Positions 1 to 5,056 are shown, counted from the stretch's first letter. The stretch is 5,056 nucleotides of DNA from an uncultured Clostridia bacterium (GCA_944391635.1 CALXUL010000097.1:1-5056), one strand, 5' to 3'. Notes: generated by a model from the sequence alone, not told the origin. Made by a program: numbers and translations.

Positions 1-512
1 ATATAGGCGAGCTTACAACAATGGTATTGGTACCGCAGATTGTCGATGCAGTTGACCTGCCGGTGGTTGCGGCAGGCGGAATCGCTGACCAAAGAGGAAC
101 GGTAGCCGCTTTTGCGCTGGGTGCAGAAGGAATTCAGGTTGGGACGAGATTTATATGTGCCCAAGAGTGTCTTGCACATGAAAATTATAAAAATGCTGTA
201 TTAAAGGCAAAAGACAGAGATACCGTAGTAACCGGACGAAGCACAGGCGCGCCGGTTCGTGCACTTAAGAACAAGCTTACAAGAGAGTATGAACGCCTTG
301 AAAAAGAAGGAGCATCTTTTGAAGAAATCGAAGCGCTGGGCGTGGGCGGATTAAGGCGTGCGTTTTTAGATGGCGATATTGAAACTGGCTCCTTGATGGC
401 TGGACAATCGGCGGCTTTGGTTAAGGAAATACAGCCGTGCAGCCAGATAATACGCGAGCTTTTCAGCGGTGTTGATGATATAATATCTAAGATAGGAAAA
501 GAACTTGGCTGA
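1..512 (+). CDS. fabK: Enoyl-ACP reductase II (FabK), C-terminal part, 5' truncated by window edge
   Basis: FMN-dependent enoyl-ACP reductase that performs the last step of each FASII elongation cycle, reducing trans-2-enoyl-ACP in the cytoplasm. The reading frame is open from base 3, giving 169 visible residues; bases 1-2 (AT) would finish a codon such as CAT (His), matching the family motif GGHIGELTTM whose His is catalytic. Visible are IGELTTM at fragment residues 1-7, the FMN phosphate-binding VVAAGGIAD (21-29) and GIQVGTRF (43-50) of the TIM-barrel fold, then a normal C-terminus with a TGA stop. Full-length members have a little over 300 residues, so roughly the N-terminal half lies upstream. 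The fold is shared with nitronate monooxygenases (2-nitropropane dioxygenase family), but position 16 nt before fabD in a fab cluster makes FabK much the better call. FabK replaces FabI in many Clostridia and streptococci (established knowledge). Confidence 0.93.
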   Translation, partial: IGELTTMVLVPQIVDAVDLPVVAAGGIADQRGTVAAFALGAEGIQVGTRFICAQECLAHENYKNAVLKAKDRDTVVTGRSTGAPVRALKNKLTREYERLEKEGASFEEIEALGVGGLRRAFLDGDIETGSLMAGQSAALVKEIQPCSQIIRELFSGVDDIISKIGKELG

Positions 513-528
513 GAAAGGGGTTTGACTG

Positions 529-1464
529 ATGGGTAAGTTAGCATTTGTGTTTGCCGGTCAGGGCGCGCAAGCGGTCGGGATGGGCAAAGAACTTTGTGAG
601 AATTTTAAATGTGCTGATGATATTTATGTCCGTGCAGGAGATGCGCTCGGATTTGATGTTAAAAAGATGATATTTGACGGCGATGCAGAAACCCTTATGA
701 TTACAGAAAATACACAGCCTACAATCGTAACAATGAGTGCGGCAGCATTGGCTGTTTTAGAAGAAAAGGGCATAAAGCCGGATGTTGTAGCAGGGCTTAG
801 CCTGGGTGAATATACAGCGCATATAGCATCAGGGTCAATAGGCTTTGATGATGCGGTGCGTTTGGTAAGAAAACGCGGCAAGTATATGCAGGAGGAAGTG
901 CCTCAGGGCGTAGGTGCTATGGCGGCAATTATCGCACTTGAGACGTCTGTGGTAGAAGAACTTTGCAAACAGGCATCACAAGTGGGTATATGCGAGCCGG
1001 CAAACTATAACTGCCCCGGGCAGATAGTTGTATCGGGTGAAAAGGCTGCTGTTGAAAAATGCTGTGAACTATGCAAGGAAGCTGGGGCAAAGCGCGCTCT
1101 GCCTTTGGCAGTATCAGCGCCGTTTCATTGCTCAATGTTAAAAGGCGCAGGCGAAAAGCTTGCAAAAGAACTTGAAAATGTAACAGTTAGCAAAATGAAT
1201 ATTCCGGTAATAACAAATGTTACAGCTGATTATGTGGAAAAGGAAGAGGATATAAAGCCTTATCTTATCCGCCAGGTATATAATCCGGTAAGATGGGAAG
1301 ACAGTATACGCAGGATGCTTTCTGACGGAGTTGATACATTTGTGGAAGTAGGTCCTGGGAAAACATTGTCCGGGTTTATTAAGAAGATAACAAAAGAAGT
1401 TGCGGTATATAATGTTGAAGATATGGCATCGCTTGAAAAGACGCTTGCCGGTCTTGGCAGATAA
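529..1464 (+). CDS. fabD: Malonyl-CoA:ACP transacylase (FabD)
   Basis: Transfers malonyl from malonyl-CoA to the phosphopantetheine of ACP, supplying the extender unit for FASII. The 311 residues match the usual length. Visible are the N-terminal GQGAQ (residues 10-14), the nucleophile Ser91 in GLSLGEY (89-95), Arg116 (RKRGKYMQ) expected to bind the malonyl carboxylate, His200 in SAPFHCSM as the catalytic base, and Gln249 in RQVYNPVRW; these correspond to Ser92, Arg117, His201 and Gln250 of the E. coli enzyme. Residue 90, before the serine, is Leu where E. coli has His (GHSLG). The ATG at 529 is preceded by AAAGGGG (514-520) with 8 nt spacing, and the alignment of GQGAQ to position 10 supports this start. 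It follows fabK by 16 nt and precedes fabG by 18 nt, so it is surely in the same operon. No sign of a fused or polyketide-type acyltransferase. Confidence 0.96.
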   Translation: MGKLAFVFAGQGAQAVGMGKELCENFKCADDIYVRAGDALGFDVKKMIFDGDAETLMITENTQPTIVTMSAAALAVLEEKGIKPDVVAGLSLGEYTAHIASGSIGFDDAVRLVRKRGKYMQEEVPQGVGAMAAIIALETSVVEELCKQASQVGICEPANYNCPGQIVVSGEKAAVEKCCELCKEAGAKRALPLAVSAPFHCSMLKGAGEKLAKELENVTVSKMNIPVITNVTADYVEKEEDIKPYLIRQVYNPVRWEDSIRRMLSDGVDTFVEVGPGKTLSGFIKKITKEVAVYNVEDMASLEKTLAGLGR

Positions 1465-1482
1465 AACAGGGAGGATATTGAT

Positions 1483-2223
1483 ATGCTAAAGGGTAAGACG
1501 GCTGTTATAACAGGCTCGGGCAGAGGTATAGGAAAAGCTATTGCAATGAAGCTTGCACAAAACGGTGCTGATATAGTTATAAATGATATACCTTCGTCCG
1601 ATTATGCTAATGAAACCTGTGAGCAGATAAAGAAACTTGGTGTTCGTGCAATTGTTGTGCCGGGCGATGTAAGGAAAACTGAGGATGTCAAAAATCTGAT
1701 AGATACTGCGCTTAGTGAGTTTGGGAAGATAGATATATTCGTAAATAACGCAGGCGTAACGCGTGACGGTTTGATGCTCAGAATGAGTGAGGAAGACTGG
1801 GATCTTGTAATGGATATCAATTTAAAAGGTGCGTTTAACTGTACAAAAGCAGTTGTAAGACCTATGATGAAACAAAAGAGCGGTGCAATAATTAATATAG
1901 CATCGGTAGTAGGTGTAATGGGAAATGCAGGTCAGGCAAATTATTCGGCATCAAAAGCCGGATTAATCGGCTTGACAAAAACTACCGCAAAGGAATTTGC
2001 AAAAAAAGGTATACGTGCAAATGCGGTGGCACCAGGGTTTATTTCTTCGGATATGACGGATAAACTTACAGATGATGTTAAAAATAAGTATTTAGATGCA
2101 ATACCGCTTGCAAAATTTGGCAGTGTTGATGATGTTGCTGATGTAGTTGCATTCTTAGCGAGCGATATGTCGTCATATGTTACCGGTCAGGTAATAAATG
2201 TTGACGGCGGGCTTGTTATGTAA
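1483..2223 (+). CDS. fabG: 3-oxoacyl-[acyl-carrier-protein] reductase (FabG)
   Basis: Short-chain dehydrogenase/reductase that reduces 3-oxoacyl-ACP to (R)-3-hydroxyacyl-ACP, the first reduction of the elongation cycle. The 246 residues match the family. The order of motifs is standard: cofactor-binding TGSGRGIG (10-17), DV at 62-63 contacting the adenine, NNAG (88-91), Asn113, catalytic Ser141, and YSASK with Tyr154 and Lys158; the tail ends in the typical VTGQVINVDGG. The start at ATG 1483 is supported by AGGGAGG (1468-1474) with 8 nt spacing. The residue at the end of the second strand is Asp35 (VINDIP), a position often acidic in NAD(H)-preferring SDRs, although Arg14 in the glycine-rich loop is the basic residue usually linked to NADPH; cofactor preference is therefore open. 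Stop codons TAA and TAG lie in tandem (2221-2226). SDRs are diverse, but position between fabD and acpP makes FabG secure. Confidence 0.96.
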   Translation: MLKGKTAVITGSGRGIGKAIAMKLAQNGADIVINDIPSSDYANETCEQIKKLGVRAIVVPGDVRKTEDVKNLIDTALSEFGKIDIFVNNAGVTRDGLMLRMSEEDWDLVMDINLKGAFNCTKAVVRPMMKQKSGAIINIASVVGVMGNAGQANYSASKAGLIGLTKTTAKEFAKKGIRANAVAPGFISSDMTDKLTDDVKNKYLDAIPLAKFGSVDDVADVVAFLASDMSSYVTGQVINVDGGLVM

Positions 2224-2230
2224 TAGAAGA

Positions 2231-2240
2231 GCCGAAAGGC
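2231..2240 (+). other. Tiny GAAA-tetraloop hairpin between fabG and acpP
   Basis: GCC-GAAA-GGC forms a 3-bp stem closed by a GNRA-type tetraloop, 10 nt before the acpP ribosome binding site. It is seen directly, but so short a stem may be chance; it might mildly affect mRNA stability between two genes. The rest of the 42-nt gap is A-rich and otherwise featureless. Confidence 0.2.
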
Positions 2241-2250
2241 AAAAACGCGA

Positions 2251-2257
2251 AAGGAGG
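2251..2257 (+). promoter_or_regulatory. Shine-Dalgarno of acpP that decides its start codon
   Basis: AAGGAGG is a near-perfect anti-16S match and is followed, in the same run of bases, by GTGA. The GTG at 2257 shares its first base with this site and so cannot be the start codon it serves. The next in-frame GTG at 2266 lies 8 nt after the site, an ideal spacing. Confidence 0.85.
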
Positions 2258-2265
2258 TGACAACT

Positions 2266-2493
2266 GTGGAATTTGAAAAGGTAAAGAGCGTTGTTGTAGA
2301 TCAGCTTGGCGTTGATGAGGCGGACGTTACTATGGAGGCTTCTTTTGTGGATGACCTTGGTGCAGATTCTTTGGATATTGTTGAGTTGATAATGGGACTG
2401 GAGACAGAGTTTGATATCGAGATCCCGGATGAGGATGCTGAAAAGATTACAACGGTAGGCGATGCTGTTAATTACATTAAGGAAAGAGTATAA
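2266..2493 (+). CDS. acpP: Acyl carrier protein (AcpP)
   Basis: Small acidic carrier that holds the growing fatty acyl chain on a 4'-phosphopantetheine and docks with every FASII enzyme. From GTG 2266 it has 75 residues, close to the 76-80 usual for the family. The attachment serine is Ser35 in LGADSLD (31-37), followed by the acidic recognition helix II (DIVELIMGLETEFD) and then IPDEDAEKITTVGDAVNYI, the canonical helix III-IV pattern. An in-frame GTG at 2257 would add three residues (start, Thr, Thr) but overlaps the ribosome binding site, so 2266 is chosen; family proteins begin with a similar short lead before the first helix. It lies 42 nt after fabG. A strong hairpin follows it at once (2507-2542), which could help keep ACP mRNA more abundant than that of the distal genes; this is inference. 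Confidence 0.95.
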   Translation: MEFEKVKSVVVDQLGVDEADVTMEASFVDDLGADSLDIVELIMGLETEFDIEIPDEDAEKITTVGDAVNYIKERV

Positions 2494-2506
2494 GAACAGG
2501 CAAAAA

Positions 2507-2542
2507 GGCTGTGCGTCGTGGGATACTCTCCGGCGCACGGCT
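2507..2542 (+). terminator. Strong hairpin after acpP (attenuator or mRNA-stabilising stem, not a classic terminator)
   Basis: The arm 2508-2518 (GCTGTGCGTCG) pairs along all 11 positions with 2531-2541 (CGGCGCACGGC), with two G-U wobbles; 2507-2542 adds a further G-U, and an inner G-rich/C-rich stretch (2520-2522 with 2528-2530) can extend it past a bulged base. It begins 13 nt after the acpP stop. The bases after it (TGTTAATCC) have no U-run, so a simple intrinsic terminator is unlikely; partial attenuation, RNA processing, or protection of the 3' end of an acpP-containing transcript fit better. The remaining 77 nt before fabF include CCCC/GGGG (2563-2566 with 2575-2578) followed by TTTT, a weak second stem. 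Confidence 0.6.
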
Positions 2543-2562
2543 GTTAATCCAAAAGAAATTAT

Positions 2563-2582
2563 CCCCGCAAACCAGGGGTTTT
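2563..2582 (+). terminator. Weak terminator-like stem with U-run between acpP and fabF
   Basis: CCCC (2563-2566) can pair with GGGG (2575-2578) around an 8-nt loop, followed by TTTT. An alternative, AAACC (2569-2573) with GGTTT (2577-2581), competes with it. Four or five base pairs is short for a terminator, so efficiency would be low and read-through to fabF likely. It may act together with the stronger hairpin upstream. Confidence 0.25.
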
Positions 2583-2619
2583 ATATAAAAAATAATGCGG
2601 AAGGAGAGATCTGCGTATA

Positions 2620-3858
2620 ATGAAAAGGGTAGTTGTGACCGGAGTGGGAGCATTAACTCCGATTGGAAATAACAGTGCTGATTTTTGGCAGGCGGCAAAG
2701 TCTGGTAAAAACGGTATTGGTAAGATAACTAAATTTGATACATCAGAGCTTAAATGTCAAATTGCCGGCGAAGTGAAAGACTTTGACGCGTCAGAATTTA
2801 TAGACAAAAAAGAAATAAAGAGAATGGATCTTTACACACAGTTTACCATGGTAGCCGCAAGCGAGGCATTTGAGAGTTCCGGTATAGATATGGAAAAAGA
2901 GGACAAGTGGAGAATTGGTGTGATAACAGGTTCAGGTATTGGCGGTATAGATACGTTTAATGACCAGCATACTACATTTATGGAACGCGGCGCATCAAGG
3001 GTAAGTCCGTTTTTTATACCGATGATGATTTCCAACATGGGTGCAGCGCAGGTAGCGATTAAATATGGTCTTCGCGGAGTGAACTATAATGTAGTATCGG
3101 CGTGTGCATCAGGTACTCATGCCATTGGTGATGCTTTCAGACAGATACAATACGGAACATGTGATGCAATTATTGCAGGCGGAGCAGAAGCGGCAATTAC
3201 CCCTATTTCTGTAGCAGGTTTCTGTAATATGAAAGCTTTATCTACAAGAAATGATGACCCTAAGACAGCATCAAGACCGTTTGATGCTGATAGGGATGGT
3301 TTTGTTATGGGTGAAGGCGCAGGATTTATAGTATTGGAAGAACTAGAACATGCCCTAAAAAGAGGTGCAAACATAATTTGTGAGATGGTAGGCTATGGTG
3401 CAACAGATGATGCATACCATATTACAAGCCCAATCCCCGGCGGTGAGGGCGGAGCTATGGCAATGAAATTTGCATTGGATGATGCTAAAATATCGCCTGA
3501 CAAGGTTGATTACATTAATGCCCATGGTACATCTACCAAATACAATGACAGTTTTGAAACCTCAGCAATTAAAACGATATTTGGCGAGCATGCAAAGAAA
3601 GTTGCAGTAAGCTCTACCAAATCAATGACTGGTCACTTGCTTGGTGCTGCCGGCGGAGTTGAGGCAATTATTTGTGCTATGGCGATTAAGGATGGGTTTA
3701 TACCGCCAACAATCAACTATCATACGCCTGATCCTGAATGTGATCTTGACGTTGTTCCGAACGAGGGCAGAAGTGCAGAGGTTAATTATGCTATTTCAAA
3801 CTCACTTGGGTTCGGAGGACATAACGCTACAATAGTATTTAAAAAGTTTGAGGATTAA
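2620..3858 (+). CDS. fabF: 3-oxoacyl-[acyl-carrier-protein] synthase II (FabF)
   Basis: Condensing enzyme of the thiolase fold that joins acyl-ACP and malonyl-ACP with loss of CO2, the chain-extending step of FASII. The 412 residues match the family. Catalytic residues are Cys162 in VVSACASGTHA, His302 in NAHGTSTKYND, Lys334 in SSTKSMTGH, His339 and the gating Phe398 in NSLGFGGHN, one or two positions off the E. coli numbering (163, 303, 335, 340, 400). The acyl-pocket segment is FFIPMMISNMGAAQVAI (131-147). The Cys-His-His set rules out a FabH-type (Cys-His-Asn) enzyme. Position 305-306 reads TK where many members have TP, a small local variation. The ATG at 2620 is served by AAGGAGA (2601-2607) with 12 nt spacing, slightly long. 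It is separated from acpP by 126 nt with a hairpin, and is followed by a terminator-like stem, so it looks like the last gene of the fab block here. Confidence 0.96.
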   Translation: MKRVVVTGVGALTPIGNNSADFWQAAKSGKNGIGKITKFDTSELKCQIAGEVKDFDASEFIDKKEIKRMDLYTQFTMVAASEAFESSGIDMEKEDKWRIGVITGSGIGGIDTFNDQHTTFMERGASRVSPFFIPMMISNMGAAQVAIKYGLRGVNYNVVSACASGTHAIGDAFRQIQYGTCDAIIAGGAEAAITPISVAGFCNMKALSTRNDDPKTASRPFDADRDGFVMGEGAGFIVLEELEHALKRGANIICEMVGYGATDDAYHITSPIPGGEGGAMAMKFALDDAKISPDKVDYINAHGTSTKYNDSFETSAIKTIFGEHAKKVAVSSTKSMTGHLLGAAGGVEAIICAMAIKDGFIPPTINYHTPDPECDLDVVPNEGRSAEVNYAISNSLGFGGHNATIVFKKFED

Positions 3859-3862
3859 TTTT

Positions 3863-3908
3863 GCGGGGATTATGTGCTTTTTTGTGCATAATCCTTGCTT
3901 GGCTTTTT
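3863..3908 (+). terminator. Probable intrinsic terminator after fabF
   Basis: The arm 3863-3877 pairs fully with 3884-3898 (15 positions, four of them G-U), around a loop of six T (3878-3883); the core GGATTATG/CATAATCC is perfect. It starts 4 nt after the fabF stop. The following bases TTGGCTTTTT form an interrupted U-tract, so termination may be incomplete. The T5A6 stretch just after it could also serve transcription from the other side, but no gene on that strand is evident. It marks the likely end of the fab transcript. Confidence 0.7.
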
Positions 3909-3919
3909 AAAAAAGGTTA

Positions 3920-3978
3920 AAACAGCGGGTTTCGCCGTGTGCGGAGTAATGGTTCGTACAGGGCGAAGCAGACTGTTT
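3920..3978 (+). promoter_or_regulatory. Long interrupted stem-loop in the rnc leader, candidate RNase III target
   Basis: Three stacked helices are visible: AAACAG (3920-3925) with CTGTTT (3973-3978); after a 3x3 internal loop, GTTTCGCC (3929-3936) with GGCGAAGC (3962-3969, one G-U); after a single G/G mismatch, TGTGCG (3938-3943) with CGTACA (3955-3960, one G-U); apical loop of 11 nt (3944-3954). That makes 20 base pairs in an almost continuous rod ending 10 nt before the rnc ribosome binding site (AGGAGG, 3989-3994). Length and position resemble the leader structure through which E. coli RNase III cleaves its own mRNA; the same role here is inference. No U-run follows, so it is not a terminator. 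Confidence 0.55.
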
Positions 3979-3999
3979 AAGTAAAAACAGGAGGCAATT

Positions 4000-4665
4000 A
4001 TGACTGAAGCGGAGAAAAGAATAGGTCATCAGTTTAAAAATAAAGCGCTTCTTGAACGGGCGCTTACACACAGCTCATACGCAAATGAGTATGGATTGGA
4101 AAATAATGAACGCCTGGAATTTTTGGGCGATTCTGTGCTGGGTATGATTACAGGCGAGTATTTATTTGAAAAGCTCCCAAAATCTCATGAGGGAAGTCTT
4201 ACAAAACTTCGTGCATCTCTTGTATGCGAGCAGTCGCTATTTGAGATAGCCAAGAAGATAGGACTGCCAGATTTTGTGCTGCTTGGAAGAGGAGAACTTC
4301 AGGGTGGCGGGAAAATGCGCCCGTCGGTAATATCTGATGCGTTTGAGGCACTTCTTGCGGCAATATATCTTGATTCTGGGTTTGATACAGCAAAAAAATG
4401 GCTGCTTGAGCATATGCAGGATGCCTTTGCAGACGCTTTATCAGGTCAGAGAAACCGCGACTATAAAACAGAACTTCAGGAAATCATTCAAAGCGACCAT
4501 AGGGGACATATATCCTATCGTGTAGCATCTGAGAGCGGACCTGACCATAATAAGTATTTTAATGTTGAAGTTTTGCTTGATAAAAAGGTTATCGGACGCG
4601 CAGGCGGACGAAGCAAAAAAGAAGCAGAGCAGAGCGCAGCTAAATCTGCGCTTGAAGACCTATGA
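4000..4665 (+). CDS. rnc: Ribonuclease III
   Basis: Double-strand-specific endoribonuclease that matures rRNA precursors and cleaves structured mRNAs and sense-antisense pairs. The 221 residues fit the bacterial minimal form: an N-terminal endonuclease domain (about 1-148) and a C-terminal double-stranded RNA-binding domain (about 153-221). The signature ERLEFLGDS occupies 37-45; the metal-binding acidic residues are Glu37, Glu40, Asp44, Asp113 and Glu116 (SDAFEALLAA), matching E. coli 38, 41, 45, 114 and 117. The dsRBD shows DYKTELQEIIQ, then GPDHNKYFNVEV and the GRSKKEAEQSAAKSAL helix that contacts RNA. ATG 4000 follows AGGAGG (3989-3994) by 5 nt. The start follows a long leader stem-loop, which could be a target of the enzyme itself. 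It overlaps the next gene by ATGA, implying coupled translation. I saw no convincing promoter between the fabF terminator and rnc. Confidence 0.97.
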   Translation: MTEAEKRIGHQFKNKALLERALTHSSYANEYGLENNERLEFLGDSVLGMITGEYLFEKLPKSHEGSLTKLRASLVCEQSLFEIAKKIGLPDFVLLGRGELQGGGKMRPSVISDAFEALLAAIYLDSGFDTAKKWLLEHMQDAFADALSGQRNRDYKTELQEIIQSDHRGHISYRVASESGPDHNKYFNVEVLLDKKVIGRAGGRSKKEAEQSAAKSALEDL

Positions 4666-5056
4666 GCGCGCAGGATAATGCAGCTAAAAAATGCTGCAAT
4701 ATACCTATATTTGTGCCGCATTATGGGTGTCCGTATGACTGTGTTTTCTGTAACCAGCGGCATATTACGGGCGAGAAAGAAATTGTTGACGCAAAACGCG
4801 TGCATAGTATAATAGAAGAGCAGTTATTAACAATTGACCACAAGAAGCGCAGGATAGAGGCGGCATTTTTTGGCGGAAGCTTTACGGCTATTTGCCCAAC
4901 TGTTCAGGAAGAACTGCTTGAGGCGGCGTATGAATATGTACGTGACGGACGTATTGACGGTATACGTTTATCAACCCGTCCCGATTATATTGATGATGAT
5001 ATAATGAAAAGGCTTGTAAAATACGGAGTTACGGCAGTAGAACTTGGTGTACAATC
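4662..5056 (+). CDS. Elp3-like radical SAM protein, N-terminal part, truncated by window edge
   Basis: The 131 visible residues start at the ATG of the ATGA overlap with rnc. The segment NIPIFVPHYGCPYDCVFCNQRHITG carries the CxxxCxxC motif (Cys23, Cys27, Cys30) that binds the 4Fe-4S cluster of radical SAM enzymes; FFGGSFT (69-75) matches the SAM-binding GGE-type region, and GIRLSTRPDYI (100-110) is typical of the Elp3-like branch. Such proteins are often encoded between rnc and smc in Clostridia (established knowledge from gene order), and lack a settled function; tRNA modification is a guess from the Elp3 relationship. The acetyltransferase domain of true Elp3 cannot be judged because the C-terminus is outside the window. 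No good ribosome binding site precedes the ATG, so translation probably depends on ribosomes ending rnc. No other in-frame ATG lies before the cysteine motif. Confidence 0.85.
   Translation, partial: MSAQDNAAKKCCNIPIFVPHYGCPYDCVFCNQRHITGEKEIVDAKRVHSIIEEQLLTIDHKKRRIEAAFFGGSFTAICPTVQEELLEAAYEYVRDGRIDGIRLSTRPDYIDDDIMKRLVKYGVTAVELGVQ

Noticed and set aside
185..544. Open frame of 119 codons on the - strand over the fabK end
   Set aside because: It lies opposite a clearly recognised FabK, runs past its stop into fabD, has no ribosome binding site and resembles no family. The same holds for the other antisense frames at 624-881, 929-1165, 1602-1820, 2173-2538, 2477-2698, 2832-3038, 3117-3374, 4199-4393 and 4515-4805.
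888..897. Internal AGGAGG followed by GTG within fabD
   Set aside because: It encodes conserved residues after the RGKYMQ motif (Gln-Glu-Glu) and no separate reading frame follows; a coincidence of codon choice.
2584..2596. TATAAA and AATAAT as possible -10 elements of a promoter for fabF
   Set aside because: No -35-like hexamer is found 16-18 nt upstream and the region is simply A/T-rich; an internal promoter cannot be supported from sequence alone.
3641..3835. Second-frame + strand open stretch within fabF, and a similar one at 4337-4525 in rnc
   Set aside because: Both sit inside well-conserved catalytic regions of the real genes, lack ribosome binding sites and have no recognisable protein features.
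3895..3922. TTGCTT and TTAAAA with 17-nt spacing as a promoter for rnc
   Set aside because: Each hexamer matches its consensus at only about half of the positions, and the -35 would lie within the terminator stem; not strong enough to list as a feature.
2508..3943. Resemblance between the GC-rich arm after acpP and the GCCGTGTGCGG in the rnc leader
   Set aside because: Only 9 of 11 positions agree and the surrounding bases differ; too short to call a repeat family.
3920..3978. Leader structure read as a tRNA or a known riboswitch
   Set aside because: It is a single interrupted rod, without cloverleaf arms, a T-loop sequence or any riboswitch core that I recognise.
1..5056. Possibility of a CRISPR array, mobile element, phage or defence system
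   Set aside because: No spaced direct repeats, transposase, integrase or defence-type gene is present; all genes are core lipid or RNA metabolism with even codon use.

Overview
The window is a housekeeping stretch of a low-to-moderate GC Gram-positive anaerobe, most likely a member of Clostridia (Bacillota). This is inferred from gene order, strong AGGAGG-type ribosome binding sites, the use of FabK as enoyl reductase, and the rnc/radical-SAM junction. The species cannot be named from this sequence. All six complete or near-complete genes and the final fragment lie on the + strand; I see no credible gene on the - strand.

Bases 1-3858 are the type II fatty acid synthesis (FASII) block: the C-terminal half of fabK (enoyl-ACP reductase II), then fabD (malonyl-CoA:ACP transacylase), fabG (3-oxoacyl-ACP reductase), acpP (acyl carrier protein) and fabF (3-oxoacyl-ACP synthase II). 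Together they load malonate on ACP (FabD), condense it with the growing chain (FabF), reduce the ketone (FabG) and, after dehydration by an enzyme not in this window, reduce the enoyl group (FabK). The first four genes are closely spaced (16-42 nt), while acpP and fabF are separated by 126 nt holding a strong hairpin.

Bases 3859-3999 hold a terminator-like hairpin and then a second, longer, interrupted stem-loop that ends just before the ribosome binding site of rnc. Bases 4000-5056 hold rnc (ribonuclease III) and, overlapping it by 4 nt, the 5' part of a radical SAM gene of the Elp3-like type. In many clostridia smc and ftsY follow, but that lies outside the window.

The protein-coding content is conventional and I do not see a new enzymatic system. 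The parts worth a second look are non-coding: a possible RNase III substrate in the rnc leader (candidate autoregulation), the hairpin after acpP, and an 11-nt inverted repeat whose two halves sit in the gaps either side of fabF.
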